Below, one piece after another: positions 22,827-31,270 of a DNA stretch of 41,994 bases. The DNA is from Sphingobacteriales bacterium (GTDB taxonomy: Bacteria > Bacteroidota > Bacteroidia > Chitinophagales > Chitinophagaceae): positions 1 to 41,994 of the forward strand of contig JACPUV010000020.1 in assembly GCA_016192105.1 (NCBI GenBank), in the 5' to 3' direction. Below the pieces are notes generated by a model. That model was given only the letters and a program-made list of their open reading frames with translations, did not search any database and was not told where the DNA came from. A program made the position numbers and the translations under genes. Within the stretch, counting starts at the first letter, position 1, and the number at the start of each line of letters is the position of its first letter.

Positions 22827-24155
22827 TCAATTTTCAGTGAGTTCCTCCGCCCATTTATCCCGCTCATCCGGGCTGAATTTCCAGGGGGCGAAATTATTTT
22901 CCACATTACTGAACATGGCCGTCCACTCCTGCGGGGAATTGCTTTCTTCCATGACCAGGCAGCGGCGGAGCTGCAGAATAATATCAAGCGGACTGATGCT
23001 CACAGGGCATTCCTGCACACAGGCATTGCAGGTGGTGCAGGCCCGGAGCTCTTCTACTGAAATATAATCATGGAGCAGGGTCTTGCCGTCTTCCTTAAAC
23101 TCTTTATTAGCGGTCCTGTTTTTCCCCACGGCTTCCAGCCGGTCACGGGTGTCCATCATGATCTTTCGCGGCGATAATAATTTACCGGTCTGATTGGCCG
23201 GGCAGGCAGCCGAGCAGCGGCCGCACTCCGTACAGCTATAGGCATCCAGCAGGTTTTTCCAGCCCAGGTCCATCACATCTTTCGCGCCGAATCGCTGGGG
23301 GGCGGGTTGCTCACCGGCAGGAGCCAGTTCCGGTTGCATGGCATACAAAACTTCCTGCTGTACTGCAGGCATATTCTCCATTTCTCCCAGGGGTTTGAGC
23401 CGGGCGAAATACGCATTGGGAAAAGCGAGGATAATATGCAGGTGCTTGGAATAAGGCAGGTAGTTCAGGAAGGCGAAGATCCCCGCGATATGCAGCCACC
23501 AGCAGCCCCTTTCGATTGTAATAAGCGTCGCGTCACTGTACCCGTTCAGCAGCGGGTGCAGGTATTGAGAGATGATAAAATTACCGGTAGGGTGGGTGGC
23601 ATAATGTTCAGCGCCCCGGATCTGTAATAAAGTATCTGCCGCATTCATTTTCAGGAACAGCGACATCAGGATAATTTCGGTGATCAGGATATAATTGGCA
23701 TCACTGCGGGGCCAGCCATTCAGGTCCCTGCTGGCAAAACGGTTGAGTTTAAGCACATTTCTTCTGACCAGGAAAATAACACAGGCCAGCAGTACGGTCA
23801 GGGCCAGGATCTCAAATGCATTGATCAGAAATAAATAGAGCCCTGAGAGGGGGGCGGCAAACAAACGGTGCTGACCGGTAATCCCGTCGAGGACGATCTC
23901 CAGGACCTCAATATTTATGATGATAAAACCGGCATAAACAAAAAAGTGGAGTAGGGCCACCAGGGGATTGCGGAACATTTTCTTTTGCCCGAAGGCCAGC
24001 AATAATACATTTTTCCATCGCCGGGAAGGGTTGTCGCTAAAGTCTTCTTCGCGGCCCAGGCGGATATTGCGGCTGATCTCCCTGGCCTTCCTGGTGAAAA
24101 GAAAGACAGCGACGGCACTCAGGAGGATGAATAAAACCTGTTGGATGATTTGCAT
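22827..24155 (-). CDS. Membrane-bound (Fe-S) protein, 4Fe-4S ferredoxin/HdrE-like
   Basis: A 442-residue protein with an N-terminal membrane part (hydrophobic segments about residues 4-21, 64-88, 103-130, 155-172 and 218-245, resembling a cytochrome b/NarI-like quinone-reactive domain) and a C-terminal dicluster ferredoxin domain. Cluster 1 ligands: Cys308, 311, 314 and 318 (CTECGRCSAACP); cluster 2: Cys373, 376, 379 and 383 (CTTCNACVQECP). It fits the membrane subunit of an HdrDE-like or LutB/GlpC-like electron-transfer pair whose soluble CCG partner is at 18682-19464. It probably links the quinone pool to an unknown substrate. Confidence 0.87.
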   Translation of the reverse strand: MQIIQQVLFILLSAVAVFLFTRKAREISRNIRLGREEDFSDNPSRRWKNVLLLAFGQKKMFRNPLVALLHFFVYAGFIIINIEVLEIVLDGITGQHRLFAAPLSGLYLFLINAFEILALTVLLACVIFLVRRNVLKLNRFASRDLNGWPRSDANYILITEIILMSLFLKMNAADTLLQIRGAEHYATHPTGNFIISQYLHPLLNGYSDATLITIERGCWWLHIAGIFAFLNYLPYSKHLHIILAFPNAYFARLKPLGEMENMPAVQQEVLYAMQPELAPAGEQPAPQRFGAKDVMDLGWKNLLDAYSCTECGRCSAACPANQTGKLLSPRKIMMDTRDRLEAVGKNRTANKEFKEDGKTLLHDYISVEELRACTTCNACVQECPVSISPLDIILQLRRCLVMEESNSPQEWTAMFSNVENNFAPWKFSPDERDKWAEELTEN

Positions 24156-24374
24156 GGCAGATGATTACGGGTGCTAATTTACGGGAATAGGGCCACGGAT
24201 CATATAGATATACACGGATATTGGCCACGAACTACATTAAATCACAGGAAACATACTATCAGCTTCCCGCCTTCCCGGCAATTTTGGGGCCCGGATTATC
24301 CGGAAGCACAGGCATTGCTGGTCCTGGAATGTACGAACCACAGCTGAAAATTATCAGCAGGTACTGCCAACTGT

Positions 24375-25418
24375 CTAAAAATGCAACGCATGCACTTTTA
24401 ACCTTCCCTGGCTGAATTCCAGCGAAGGAGCCGGGAATTTAAAGGCGCTGAGTACGGTAAAGAGGAAACGAAGTCCCTTCCGGTTGGTTTTGATCTTTGT
24501 AAGGTCTATATCCGGAGACAGGAACCATTGCCGGTAACGTTTAATATCCGGCCGGTTGAAAATGATATTGCCATTGTCATCCTTTGCGAGGTTTTGGGTA
24601 CCGCCAAATAATCCCTCGGCCCCATATCCCACTGATAGGGATAACCAGCCGGGGAGTTTACTGCCGGGGAAAAAAGGTTTCAGGTTGACGCTGGCCCAGT
24701 AGGTCTGCCCGTTGTAATCCTTCAGGAGCCGTTCTGCCATCGTATTTCCAAAAAGCACATCACTGCGGTGATTTAGTCCGGGGTCATTATATGTTTTCCG
24801 GTGAAAGGAGAACTTGAACTGAATGCGTTGTTCATCCCAGGCCAGTTCCTGGGCTACCAGGGTGCCGCTGCCCAGCATATTCGCAGTAAAATCAGCCCAG
24901 CTCCAGCCCCATTCAGCACTGAAACCATCAAGTACTTCAATTACGGTCTGGTAAAAAGCCCCGCTCATTCCCCCGATCCAGATCCTTTTTTTGCGGTCCA
25001 TTCCCGTCCAGCGCCAGAGCTCCATACTTCCTCTGCTTTCAATATAGGCGCTGTAAAAATGCCCAACCTTGTCCACCTGTTTCCATTCGGACCAGTCATT
25101 AAATGTGTGAAAGCGGCTTTGCGGGTAATTCTTATACCAGGCATTGTAAAGACCGATCATCGCGGTACTGTATCCCACCACATTGGCGCCGGCAACCAGC
25201 CAGCTCCTTTGTTTTTTTTGCTCCGGTGTCAGTACCGGTCTCCACGGGTTATTCGAATACGACTTTGTTGCGAGGGTATCCCGGGGAACAAGGGATGTAT
25301 CCTGGGCGAAAAGCGGAAATGGTCCGCAAAAGATGAACAGCAATAAGCTGAATAGCGAACAGCACCCTGAACGGAGCGTCGCAAGGGACGATGAGCGGAG
25401 TGCTATAACTGGGTTCAT
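24375..25418 (-). CDS. DUF2279 family envelope protein with repeat-derived N-terminus
   Basis: A 347-residue protein of the YfiM/DUF2279 family, thought to be envelope-associated. Family part: FHTFNDWSEWKQVDKVGHFY (His and Asp/Lys region), SAYIESRGSMELWRW, and EVLDGFSAEWGWSWADFTAN. The signal peptide is LFSLLLFIFCGPFPLFAQ, but about 22 residues precede it (MNPVIALRSSSLATLRSGCC), encoded by what looks like a dispersed intergenic repeat (25361-25403). A TATTTTTG box (25423-25430) only 4 nt before the ATG supports this start. Ends convergently or in a quiet region near the Fe-S gene. Confidence 0.82.
   Translation of the reverse strand: MNPVIALRSSSLATLRSGCCSLFSLLLFIFCGPFPLFAQDTSLVPRDTLATKSYSNNPWRPVLTPEQKKQRSWLVAGANVVGYSTAMIGLYNAWYKNYPQSRFHTFNDWSEWKQVDKVGHFYSAYIESRGSMELWRWTGMDRKKRIWIGGMSGAFYQTVIEVLDGFSAEWGWSWADFTANMLGSGTLVAQELAWDEQRIQFKFSFHRKTYNDPGLNHRSDVLFGNTMAERLLKDYNGQTYWASVNLKPFFPGSKLPGWLSLSVGYGAEGLFGGTQNLAKDDNGNIIFNRPDIKRYRQWFLSPDIDLTKIKTNRKGLRFLFTVLSAFKFPAPSLEFSQGRLKVHALHF
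25361..25403. repeat. Repeat-like element in the 5' end of the DUF2279 gene
   Basis: AGCACCCTGAACGGAGCGTC followed by GCAAGGGACGATGAGCGGAG: I recognise this word as common intergenic repeat material in Bacteroidota (its spurious translation is HPERSVARDDERS). A single copy is present in this window, so its repeat nature rests on memory. Confidence 0.4.
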
Positions 25419-25422
25419 CCGT

Positions 25423-25430
25423 CAAAAATA
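25423..25430 (-). promoter_or_regulatory. Bacteroidota -7 element of DUF2279 gene
   Basis: Minus-strand TATTTTTG, exact TAnnTTTG, 4 nt before the ATG at 25418. Confidence 0.45.
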
Positions 25431-25509
25431 CGTGTTAGGTCTTCTTTTCAGTTTTAAAAAAGCTAAAATTCAATAACTTTCCGTTTTATAAACAAATCTT
25501 ATAACGATT

Positions 25510-27231
25510 ATGGACGCCGCAATTCAAGCAAAGACCGACACCTGGCTGAACGGAAATTTTGACACTGCCACAAAAGAGGAAATTAAAAAGCTGCAGGCTG
25601 AGCATCCGAATGAACTGGCCGATGCCTTTTACCGTAACCTGGAATTCGGGACCGGTGGCCTCCGCGGCCTGATGGGGGTTGGCACCAACCGGATGAACAA
25701 ATACACCGTGGGGATGGCCACCCAGGGTTATGCCAATTACCTCAAACAATGCTTTCCGTCCGGGGTGAGTGTGGCCATTGCGCACGACAGCCGCAACAAC
25801 AGCCGTTTTTTTGCCGAGACCACGGCGAATGTATTTGCCGCCAACGGGATAAAAGTGTATTTGTTTGAAGCATTGCGTCCCACCCCCGAGCTTTCATTTG
25901 CCATCCGTACCCTGAAATGCCAGGGCGGGGTGGTTTGTACCGCATCGCATAATCCCAAAGAGTATAACGGGTACAAAGCCTATTGGGATGATGGTTCCCA
26001 ACTGGTGCCGCCGCATGATAAGAATGTTATTAAAGAAGTGGACAAGATCGCTTCGGTTGATGAGGTAAAATGGACGGGTGGGGAAGCCAATATTACCCTG
26101 ATAGGTAAGGAGATGGATGAACAATATATGGAGATGGTGAAGGGCCTCAGTGTGTATCCCGAAGTGATCGCCAAACACAGGGACCTGAAAATCGTCTATA
26201 CGCCGATACACGGGACCGGGATTACTTTATTACCGCAGGTGCTGAAGAAATTCGGTTTTGAGAACCTGCATATTGTAAAGGAACAGGAAGTCCCCGATGG
26301 CAATTTTCCCACCGTGGCCTATCCCAACCCCGAAGAAAGCGAGGCGATGAGTTACGGATTGAAACTGGCAGAATCCCTGGATGCGGATATCCTCTGCGGG
26401 ACCGACCCGGATGCGGACCGCCTGGCTATTGGCGTAAAAGATTCTCATGGCAAATGGGTGCTGATGAACGGGAACCAGACCGCGGTGCTGGCCTTTAATT
26501 ACCTGATGGAAGCCCGCAAGGCCAAGGGAATTGCACAACCCAATGATATGGTGATCACCACGATCGTAACCACCCCGATGATCGATGCCATCGCAAAATC
26601 GAATGGGGTTTCCTGCTACCGCGTACTTACCGGTTTCAAATGGATCGCGGAACTGATCCGGCTGAAAGAAGGGAAAGAAAATTATATCGTGGGCGGGGAA
26701 GAAAGTTTTGGCCTGATGATCGGGGATAAGATCCGCGATAAGGACGGGATCAGCGCGGTGGCCCTGCTCTGCGAGATGGCCGCTTATGAAAAAGAAAAGG
26801 GCCGCAGTCTCTATGAGAAGATGGTGGACCTTTATGTACAAAATGGGTTCTACAAAGAAAACCTCATCTCCATCACGAAGAAAGGAATGGACGGCCAGGC
26901 GCAGATCGCGGCCATGATGGAAACCTACCGCAACAACCCGCCGAAGACCATCAATGGTTCGCAGGTGGTACAATTGCTGGACTACGAGCTGCAGAAGGGC
27001 CTTAACCCGCAGACAGGGGAGGAGTGGAAGATTGAATTACCGAAATCCAATGTACTGCAGTTTATCCTGGCTGATGGCAGCATCATTTCCGCCCGTCCGA
27101 GTGGTACTGAGCCAAAGATCAAGTTTTATTTCAGTGTCAATGCAAAACTGAATAGCGCGGCTGAGTTTGATCAGGTGAATGCGGCAATGGATGAAAAGAT
27201 CAAGGCCGTGATCGCGGATATGAAATTGTGA
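25510..27231 (+). CDS. Phosphohexomutase (phosphoglucomutase/phosphomannomutase)
   Basis: A 573-residue alpha-D-phosphohexomutase that interconverts hexose-1- and hexose-6-phosphates, feeding glycogen and envelope sugar synthesis. Four-domain layout with all motifs: phosphoserine loop CTASHNPKEYNGYKAY (Ser146 carries the phosphate), metal loop GTDPDADRLAIG, sugar-binding loop VGGEESFG, and phosphate-binding loop ARPSGTEPKIKFYF. N-terminal LEFGTGGLRGLMGVGTNRMN is typical of the long bacterial phosphoglucomutase group (PgcA-like). Specificity for glucose versus mannose cannot be read off. Monocistronic; a hairpin follows at 27254. Confidence 0.95.
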   Translation: MDAAIQAKTDTWLNGNFDTATKEEIKKLQAEHPNELADAFYRNLEFGTGGLRGLMGVGTNRMNKYTVGMATQGYANYLKQCFPSGVSVAIAHDSRNNSRFFAETTANVFAANGIKVYLFEALRPTPELSFAIRTLKCQGGVVCTASHNPKEYNGYKAYWDDGSQLVPPHDKNVIKEVDKIASVDEVKWTGGEANITLIGKEMDEQYMEMVKGLSVYPEVIAKHRDLKIVYTPIHGTGITLLPQVLKKFGFENLHIVKEQEVPDGNFPTVAYPNPEESEAMSYGLKLAESLDADILCGTDPDADRLAIGVKDSHGKWVLMNGNQTAVLAFNYLMEARKAKGIAQPNDMVITTIVTTPMIDAIAKSNGVSCYRVLTGFKWIAELIRLKEGKENYIVGGEESFGLMIGDKIRDKDGISAVALLCEMAAYEKEKGRSLYEKMVDLYVQNGFYKENLISITKKGMDGQAQIAAMMETYRNNPPKTINGSQVVQLLDYELQKGLNPQTGEEWKIELPKSNVLQFILADGSIISARPSGTEPKIKFYFSVNAKLNSAAEFDQVNAAMDEKIKAVIADMKL

Positions 27232-27253
27232 ACTGTTACAAACTTTATTTACG

Positions 27254-27282
27254 AATAAGCAGCATAATACGTGCTGCTTATT
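27254..27282 (+). terminator. Terminator hairpin after phosphohexomutase
   Basis: Perfect 11-bp inverted repeat AATAAGCAGCA / TGCTGCTTATT with a 7-nt loop, followed by TAATTTTG, which also forms the promoter box of pcm. Confidence 0.7.
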
Positions 27283-27290
27283 TAATTTTG
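27283..27290 (+). promoter_or_regulatory. Bacteroidota -7 element of pcm
   Basis: TAATTTTG (TAnnTTTG), 8 nt before the pcm ATG, directly behind the upstream terminator hairpin. Confidence 0.4.
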
Positions 27291-27298
27291 GGCGGCTT

Positions 27299-27955
27299 AT
27301 GAGACCCATTGAAGATACTTACCGGCACAAAGGCTTACGCAAAAAATTAGTGGAGGTTGTCCGCGGAAAAGGCATAACCAGCGAGGGTGTACTGAATGCC
27401 ATCCATGCTATTCCCCGGCATTTTTTCCTGGATTCCGCCTTTGATGAACTGGCCTACGAGGACCGGGCCTTCCCGATCGGGGAAGGACAAACCATTTCCC
27501 AGCCCTATACGGTCGCGTACCAGAGCCAGCTGCTGGAGATCAAAAAATTTGAAAAAATACTGGAGATCGGAACCGGCAGCGCTTACCAGGCCGTGGTGCT
27601 GGCCGAGCTGGGCGCCCAGGTCTATACGATCGAAAGGCAGAAAAAATTATTCGAAGCCAACAAGGGCTTTGCCTTCCTGAAAAAATACCCAACGATCAAA
27701 TTCTTCTACGGCGATGGCTATGAAGGCCTGCCAACCTTTGCACCTTTTGACAAAGTCATTATTACCGCGGCAGCGCCGGATATTCCCCAGAAGCTCATTG
27801 ACCAGCTAAAGACGGGGGGCATGATGGTGATCCCCGTCGGCGCGGGCGAAGTGCAGCAGATGAAACGGATTACAAAACTCGAAAACGGGGCGTTGAAAGA
27901 AGAAGTATTCGACCGTTTTTCGTTTGTGCCGATGATTGAAGGACGGAAGGGGTAG
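27299..27955 (+). CDS. pcm: Protein-L-isoaspartate O-methyltransferase
   Basis: Repairs damaged proteins by methylating L-isoaspartyl residues with SAM. 218 residues. Family marks: AIPRHFFLDSAFDELAYEDR, the GEGQTISQPYTVAYQSQLLE segment (substrate loop), SAM motif ILEIGTGSAYQAVVLAELGA, and TAAAPDIPQKLIDQLKTGG. Length and order are normal. Single gene with its own short-leader promoter; the core genome ends here and the AT-rich island begins just after. Confidence 0.94.
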   Translation: MRPIEDTYRHKGLRKKLVEVVRGKGITSEGVLNAIHAIPRHFFLDSAFDELAYEDRAFPIGEGQTISQPYTVAYQSQLLEIKKFEKILEIGTGSAYQAVVLAELGAQVYTIERQKKLFEANKGFAFLKKYPTIKFFYGDGYEGLPTFAPFDKVIITAAAPDIPQKLIDQLKTGGMMVIPVGAGEVQQMKRITKLENGALKEEVFDRFSFVPMIEGRKG

Positions 27956-28000
27956 TTGGGAGTTGGGGTGGAGAGTGGAGAGTGGAGAGTGGGGAGTGGG
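27956..28000. repeat. Purine-rich GGAGAGT low-complexity tract
   Basis: GTTGGGAGTTGGGGTGGAGA and then repeated GTGGAGA units, directly behind pcm and at the left edge of the island. Similar tracts are common intergenic slippage repeats. Confidence 0.7.
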
Positions 28001-28044
28001 TCTAAGGGAATTCTTCTTCCGTTAGCGGCTGTATTTGCTAAAGA

Positions 28045-28128
28045 CTAATGGCAACACAATGTTTACGATGAACGCCTGATAATGAGTGTCTTTTTTGGGG
28101 TTGATCGTATAATAGCATAAATTTATTT
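28045..28128 (+). repeat. Imperfect ~85-bp repeat, copy A (upstream of 28156 gene)
   Basis: Matches 29524-29610 with about ten differences and two small indels. Shared core includes TTTACGATGAAC, CTGATAATG and ATAATAGCATAAATTTATTT. Both copies end shortly before a plus-strand gene start (27 nt here), so it may carry a promoter. Confidence 0.85.
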
Positions 28129-28155
28129 TATTGGGCGAAATTTAAAATCAATGAG

Positions 28156-28683
28156 ATGCGAAAAATATTAGCTCTAATTTTTGGGATATTTATAGGGACA
28201 AGTGTCTTTAGTCAAAAGGATGGGTATAAGACAATAAAAGTTGGAAATCTATTTGACTCAATTGAGTTGTACAATTCGTATAAAATTACTCAGATCGCTG
28301 ACAATGGATTTCGTTTGATAAGTCTGACCTCGCAAACATTTTGTGATATCGAGCTTGCGTATATCGATGTAAAAATTACTGATGATGGTAAAATAAACTT
28401 AATACAACTCTACACAAAAGAATCCAATTACGAAGACGTAGATCAATTCTTAAAGGCTTACGATTTTATTTCGAAATGTATTGTAAATACTGTTGGGAAA
28501 GCTAATTATTATGATCCAGGAAATGACGCCAAAGACGGGTTACTGAGAATGGCTTGGATATTTGAAAAGGAAAACAAGATTCTTGTACTTAGTAGCAACT
28601 CATTGGCAATTTATGAACGCAATGTTCCAAGGCATTTCTTGATTGCGTGGACAGAGCGTTCTAGTAAGGCCAAAATGTGGTAA
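28156..28683 (+). CDS. Hypothetical secreted protein
   Basis: A 175-residue protein with a Sec signal peptide (MRKILALIFGIFIGTSVFSQ, cleavage after FSQ). The mature part has strands (YKTIKVGNLFDSIELYNSYK, DIELAYIDVKI, INLIQLYTKE) and a helix (DQFLKAYDFISKCIVN), and one conserved-looking AWIFEKENKILVL near the end; no known family. Clearly AT-rich compared with the genes to its left. First plus-strand gene of the island, with the 85-bp repeat just upstream. Confidence 0.75.
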   Translation: MRKILALIFGIFIGTSVFSQKDGYKTIKVGNLFDSIELYNSYKITQIADNGFRLISLTSQTFCDIELAYIDVKITDDGKINLIQLYTKESNYEDVDQFLKAYDFISKCIVNTVGKANYYDPGNDAKDGLLRMAWIFEKENKILVLSSNSLAIYERNVPRHFLIAWTERSSKAKMW

Positions 28684-28700
28684 GACAGTTTTGTAACAAT

Positions 28701-28913
28701 CTACAGAATGCCTAAACCTCGTACTGCCAAAATTGCATCATTAACTGTGGTATGCTGGAATCTCCCACTCATGTTATATATATCAACAATATGCGGAGTA
28801 AGAATTGAATGTTGCTCATGATGAATATGCTCTATTTTTTCGGGGGGAAGGTTTGCTTCGTGCCAATAACTTATACCAAGAGTAGCTAAAATGACAATGT
28901 TATCGGTTTTCAT
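28701..28913 (-). CDS. Small hypothetical protein
   Basis: A 70-residue ORF, MKTDNIVILATLGISYWHEA onward, His-rich (HEANLPPEKIEHIHHEQH), ending in AILAVRGLGIL. Composition is protein-like and a TACCTTAG sequence (near TAnnTTTG) lies about 20 nt before the ATG. No homology recognised. It is one of the few minus-strand genes in the island. Confidence 0.4.
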   Translation of the reverse strand: MKTDNIVILATLGISYWHEANLPPEKIEHIHHEQHSILTPHIVDIYNMSGRFQHTTVNDAILAVRGLGIL

Positions 28914-29032
28914 ATAACGAATTTCCTTCTAAGGTACGACAATTTCGATAAAACTTCGTCCAACGGTAGGTTTTGTGCAATGGAGACTACAGAACATATC
29001 TTGGGCTGTGAATCGCTACTGGGCTTCAGACC

Positions 29033-29161
29033 CTACTCACCATGCTCTTTGTCAAGATTTTGATTAAATTCAACATACGACTTCGGTTCTTGGTCGATAT
29101 CCAGCTGACGAATCACGGATGGCCACAGCACATAGCCCGGGCCGTTGTTGGTGGTTCTCAT
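29033..29161 (-). CDS. Possible 42-residue protein or gene remnant
   Basis: ORF reading MRTTNNGPGYVLWPSVIRQL and on to YVEFNQNLDKEHGE. The composition is protein-like and the frame is open upstream (LVLLPNKDIK), so it may be the end of a decayed gene. No homology recognised. Confidence 0.25.
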   Translation of the reverse strand: MRTTNNGPGYVLWPSVIRQLDIDQEPKSYVEFNQNLDKEHGE

Positions 29162-29523
29162 CTTTATATCTTTATTCGGCAGCAGTACCAAACTGACGAA
29201 TCAAGGAATGCCCATATTGCACAAATTCCTACCGTTAGCGGAAACTCTATGAATAAATGATTTGACTCTGGCTTTCATCCATTCTGAGTAAAAGGTAAAA
29301 CACTCTCTTTCTACACTACACAATTTTTTCAGGATTTTCTCTCGTTTTAGGGTACAACCTTCAAGTTTCAACCTTTTGTTTTGTCCTGTTTCTGTTCAAG
29401 CCATTCCCGATGAGAACCCGAAACAGGCTGCCCTGGTCTGCCATTTGTAGGGGCTGAATGGGTTATAAGGTAATGTATAAAAAGAGGGGTGGGCATTTTT
29501 TATAGCGTAAGGATCGGATTGTG

Positions 29524-29610
29524 CTAACGGCAATACACATGTTTACGATGAACATCTGATAATGGTTGTCTTTTTTTTGTGGTTGATCGCATAATAGCAT
29601 AAATTTATTT
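29524..29610 (+). repeat. Imperfect ~85-bp repeat, copy B (upstream of 29661 gene)
   Basis: Second copy of 28045-28128; ends 50 nt before the ATG of the coiled-coil protein gene. Begins in GTGCTAACGG, the cassette-end-like word. Confidence 0.85.
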
Positions 29611-29660
29611 GTTGTATGCAATCCTATCGACGCTACCCTCATTATTCAAAATATTAAAAA

Positions 29661-31133
29661 ATGGAACAGACAATACAAAAGCTCAATGACCTTATTGGGG
29701 TAATTTCAACAAAGTTGCCAGACGAAAATGACTTAAAAGGATTCCCGGGGATTTCAAAAGCACTTATCCTCGACTCTCTTAATATTTCAAATGGATTACT
29801 TACAACGCTTAAGGGCCATAATAATCATTTTGAAGTAATTCTATTTAAACGAGAATCCGCAGATGTATTTGAAAAACTTTTTAGAGAGCTTGACGAGGAC
29901 TTTGATAAAATCAAAACAGATAAGTTCAACACAATCCTAAAACAAATATCTAAACTTAATTCTCTTAGCAGACAAACTTATGCAACGGTAATAAACAGTT
30001 CGCCCCTTAGGTCAGAGGCAGAAATTGCCAAATTGAAAGAAGAATTGGCTTTGCTTACCTCAAATAACGAACAACTAAAACAGATAAATCAGGATTTGCT
30101 TACACTAAAAGATAGCACAATTAAAAATGCCTCTGCAGTAACAAACGAGGCATCTGCATTCCGAGACAATGCAAAAACAATAAAAGATGTGATTGAAGGA
30201 ATGAAAACAACTTCCGAAACTATAATTGCCGATTTTAAAGAGAAACAACGTGTTGCAATAGAAAATGAAAATCAAATCACAGCTTTCTTAGGAACTATTG
30301 AAGAAACCAAAGCCAGTGTGGAGAAGATAAAAGAGAACACTACCCAATGGCAAAGTGATATAAAAGCAGCTAAAGAAAACCTCGAAACCAAAACTGAAGA
30401 GTTTGACAAGCTTAATACAAGGTCAAAAAACATTCAGAAGGAAATTGAAGAAACTCATGAAAAAATATTTGGGAAAACAGATGAAGATAATAAATTAATA
30501 AAAGGCTATTTGCAAGAAACAGAAGATTTAAAAAATAGCTTGGCTAAATTTTTGAAAGAACAGGAAGATAAATTTTTAGCACAATTCACTGAAATAAAAG
30601 GGTTGTTGCCAGATGCAACCAGTGCAGGATTAGCAGCTGCATATCAAAAACAGAAAGAAAGTTATACTCAACCCATTCTTCTTTGGTCGATAGTTTTCTT
30701 TTCATCAATTTTAGGTATGACTGTAGTAGGTGTGATAATTCTCATTATGCACTTTAAAAATGCAATTGACACTTCACTCAATGGAGCATTCATTTCTTTA
30801 CTTAAAGATTTGCCATTCTTTATTCCCACTATTTGGTTAGCAGCTTTTGCAAGCAAGCAACAAAGTCAATACAAACGCTTGCAACAGGAATATGCTTTTA
30901 AGGAAACCAACGCTAAGTCTTTTCACGGGCATAAAGAACAAATAGAACGGTTGATGAAAGATGGTGCGGCTGACAAAGAATTAATTGCTCAATTAGTTGC
31001 ACAACTTGTAATGATTACTGCACAGAATCCAAGCTACACATTGGACAATAAATCCCATGAGGACAGTTCTCCATTGCTAAAAGTATTTGAAAAATACTTG
31101 CCCTGGTCTGGCGGAAAGAAAGATAAAGCATGA
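29661..31133 (+). CDS. Coiled-coil membrane protein, possible defence effector
   Basis: A 490-residue protein, function unknown. A helical N-terminal domain (1-110) leads into a long coiled coil (about 115-310, many heptads with Lys, Glu and Thr), then GLLPDATSAGLAAAY (314-328) and two hydrophobic segments (about 338-364 and 384-398), then a charged helix (SKQQSQYKRLQQEYAFKETN) and a C-terminal helical bundle. The GLLPDATSAGLAAAY and QYKRLQQEYAFKE stretches recall uncharacterised membrane proteins often found next to restriction and toxin-antitoxin genes; this is from memory. It may sense or respond to infection at the membrane. Followed by a palindromic cassette-like boundary. Confidence 0.75.
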   Translation: MEQTIQKLNDLIGVISTKLPDENDLKGFPGISKALILDSLNISNGLLTTLKGHNNHFEVILFKRESADVFEKLFRELDEDFDKIKTDKFNTILKQISKLNSLSRQTYATVINSSPLRSEAEIAKLKEELALLTSNNEQLKQINQDLLTLKDSTIKNASAVTNEASAFRDNAKTIKDVIEGMKTTSETIIADFKEKQRVAIENENQITAFLGTIEETKASVEKIKENTTQWQSDIKAAKENLETKTEEFDKLNTRSKNIQKEIEETHEKIFGKTDEDNKLIKGYLQETEDLKNSLAKFLKEQEDKFLAQFTEIKGLLPDATSAGLAAAYQKQKESYTQPILLWSIVFFSSILGMTVVGVIILIMHFKNAIDTSLNGAFISLLKDLPFFIPTIWLAAFASKQQSQYKRLQQEYAFKETNAKSFHGHKEQIERLMKDGAADKELIAQLVAQLVMITAQNPSYTLDNKSHEDSSPLLKVFEKYLPWSGGKKDKA

Positions 31134-31145
31134 TATACAAGGGTA

Positions 31146-31247
31146 TGCACATAACATTGGTATTGCCAATAGTGGGGCTGGACATTGAAACACTCGCAGG
31201 ATAATTTTGCTGTGCTGCGGTTCGGGGCTTGACGAATATAGCCCAGC
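31146..31247. other. Palindromic boundary sequence after the coiled-coil gene
   Basis: GCACATAAC, the hairpin TTGGTATTGCCAA, then GGGGCTTGACGAATATAGCCC. The word order parallels the sequences at 31694 and 36951 (CTAAC-like end, inner palindrome, GACGAATA). Proposed cassette end; function inferred. Confidence 0.4.
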
Positions 31248-31270
31248 TTTAGTTTTTAATATTTAATTTT

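Larger units (their letters stand above)
28914..29660. other. Long intergenic part of the island
   Basis: About 750 bases with little coding potential apart from a possible 42-codon minus ORF (29033-29161). Two copies of CTGACGAATCA (29107 and 29193 areas) occur. GTTAGCGG at about 29233 and GTGCTAACGG at 29521-29530 look like cassette-end sequences; the second copy of the 85-bp repeat closes the region. Confidence 0.5.

Noticed and set aside
26230..26973. 247-codon minus-strand frame
   Set aside because: Antisense of the phosphohexomutase.
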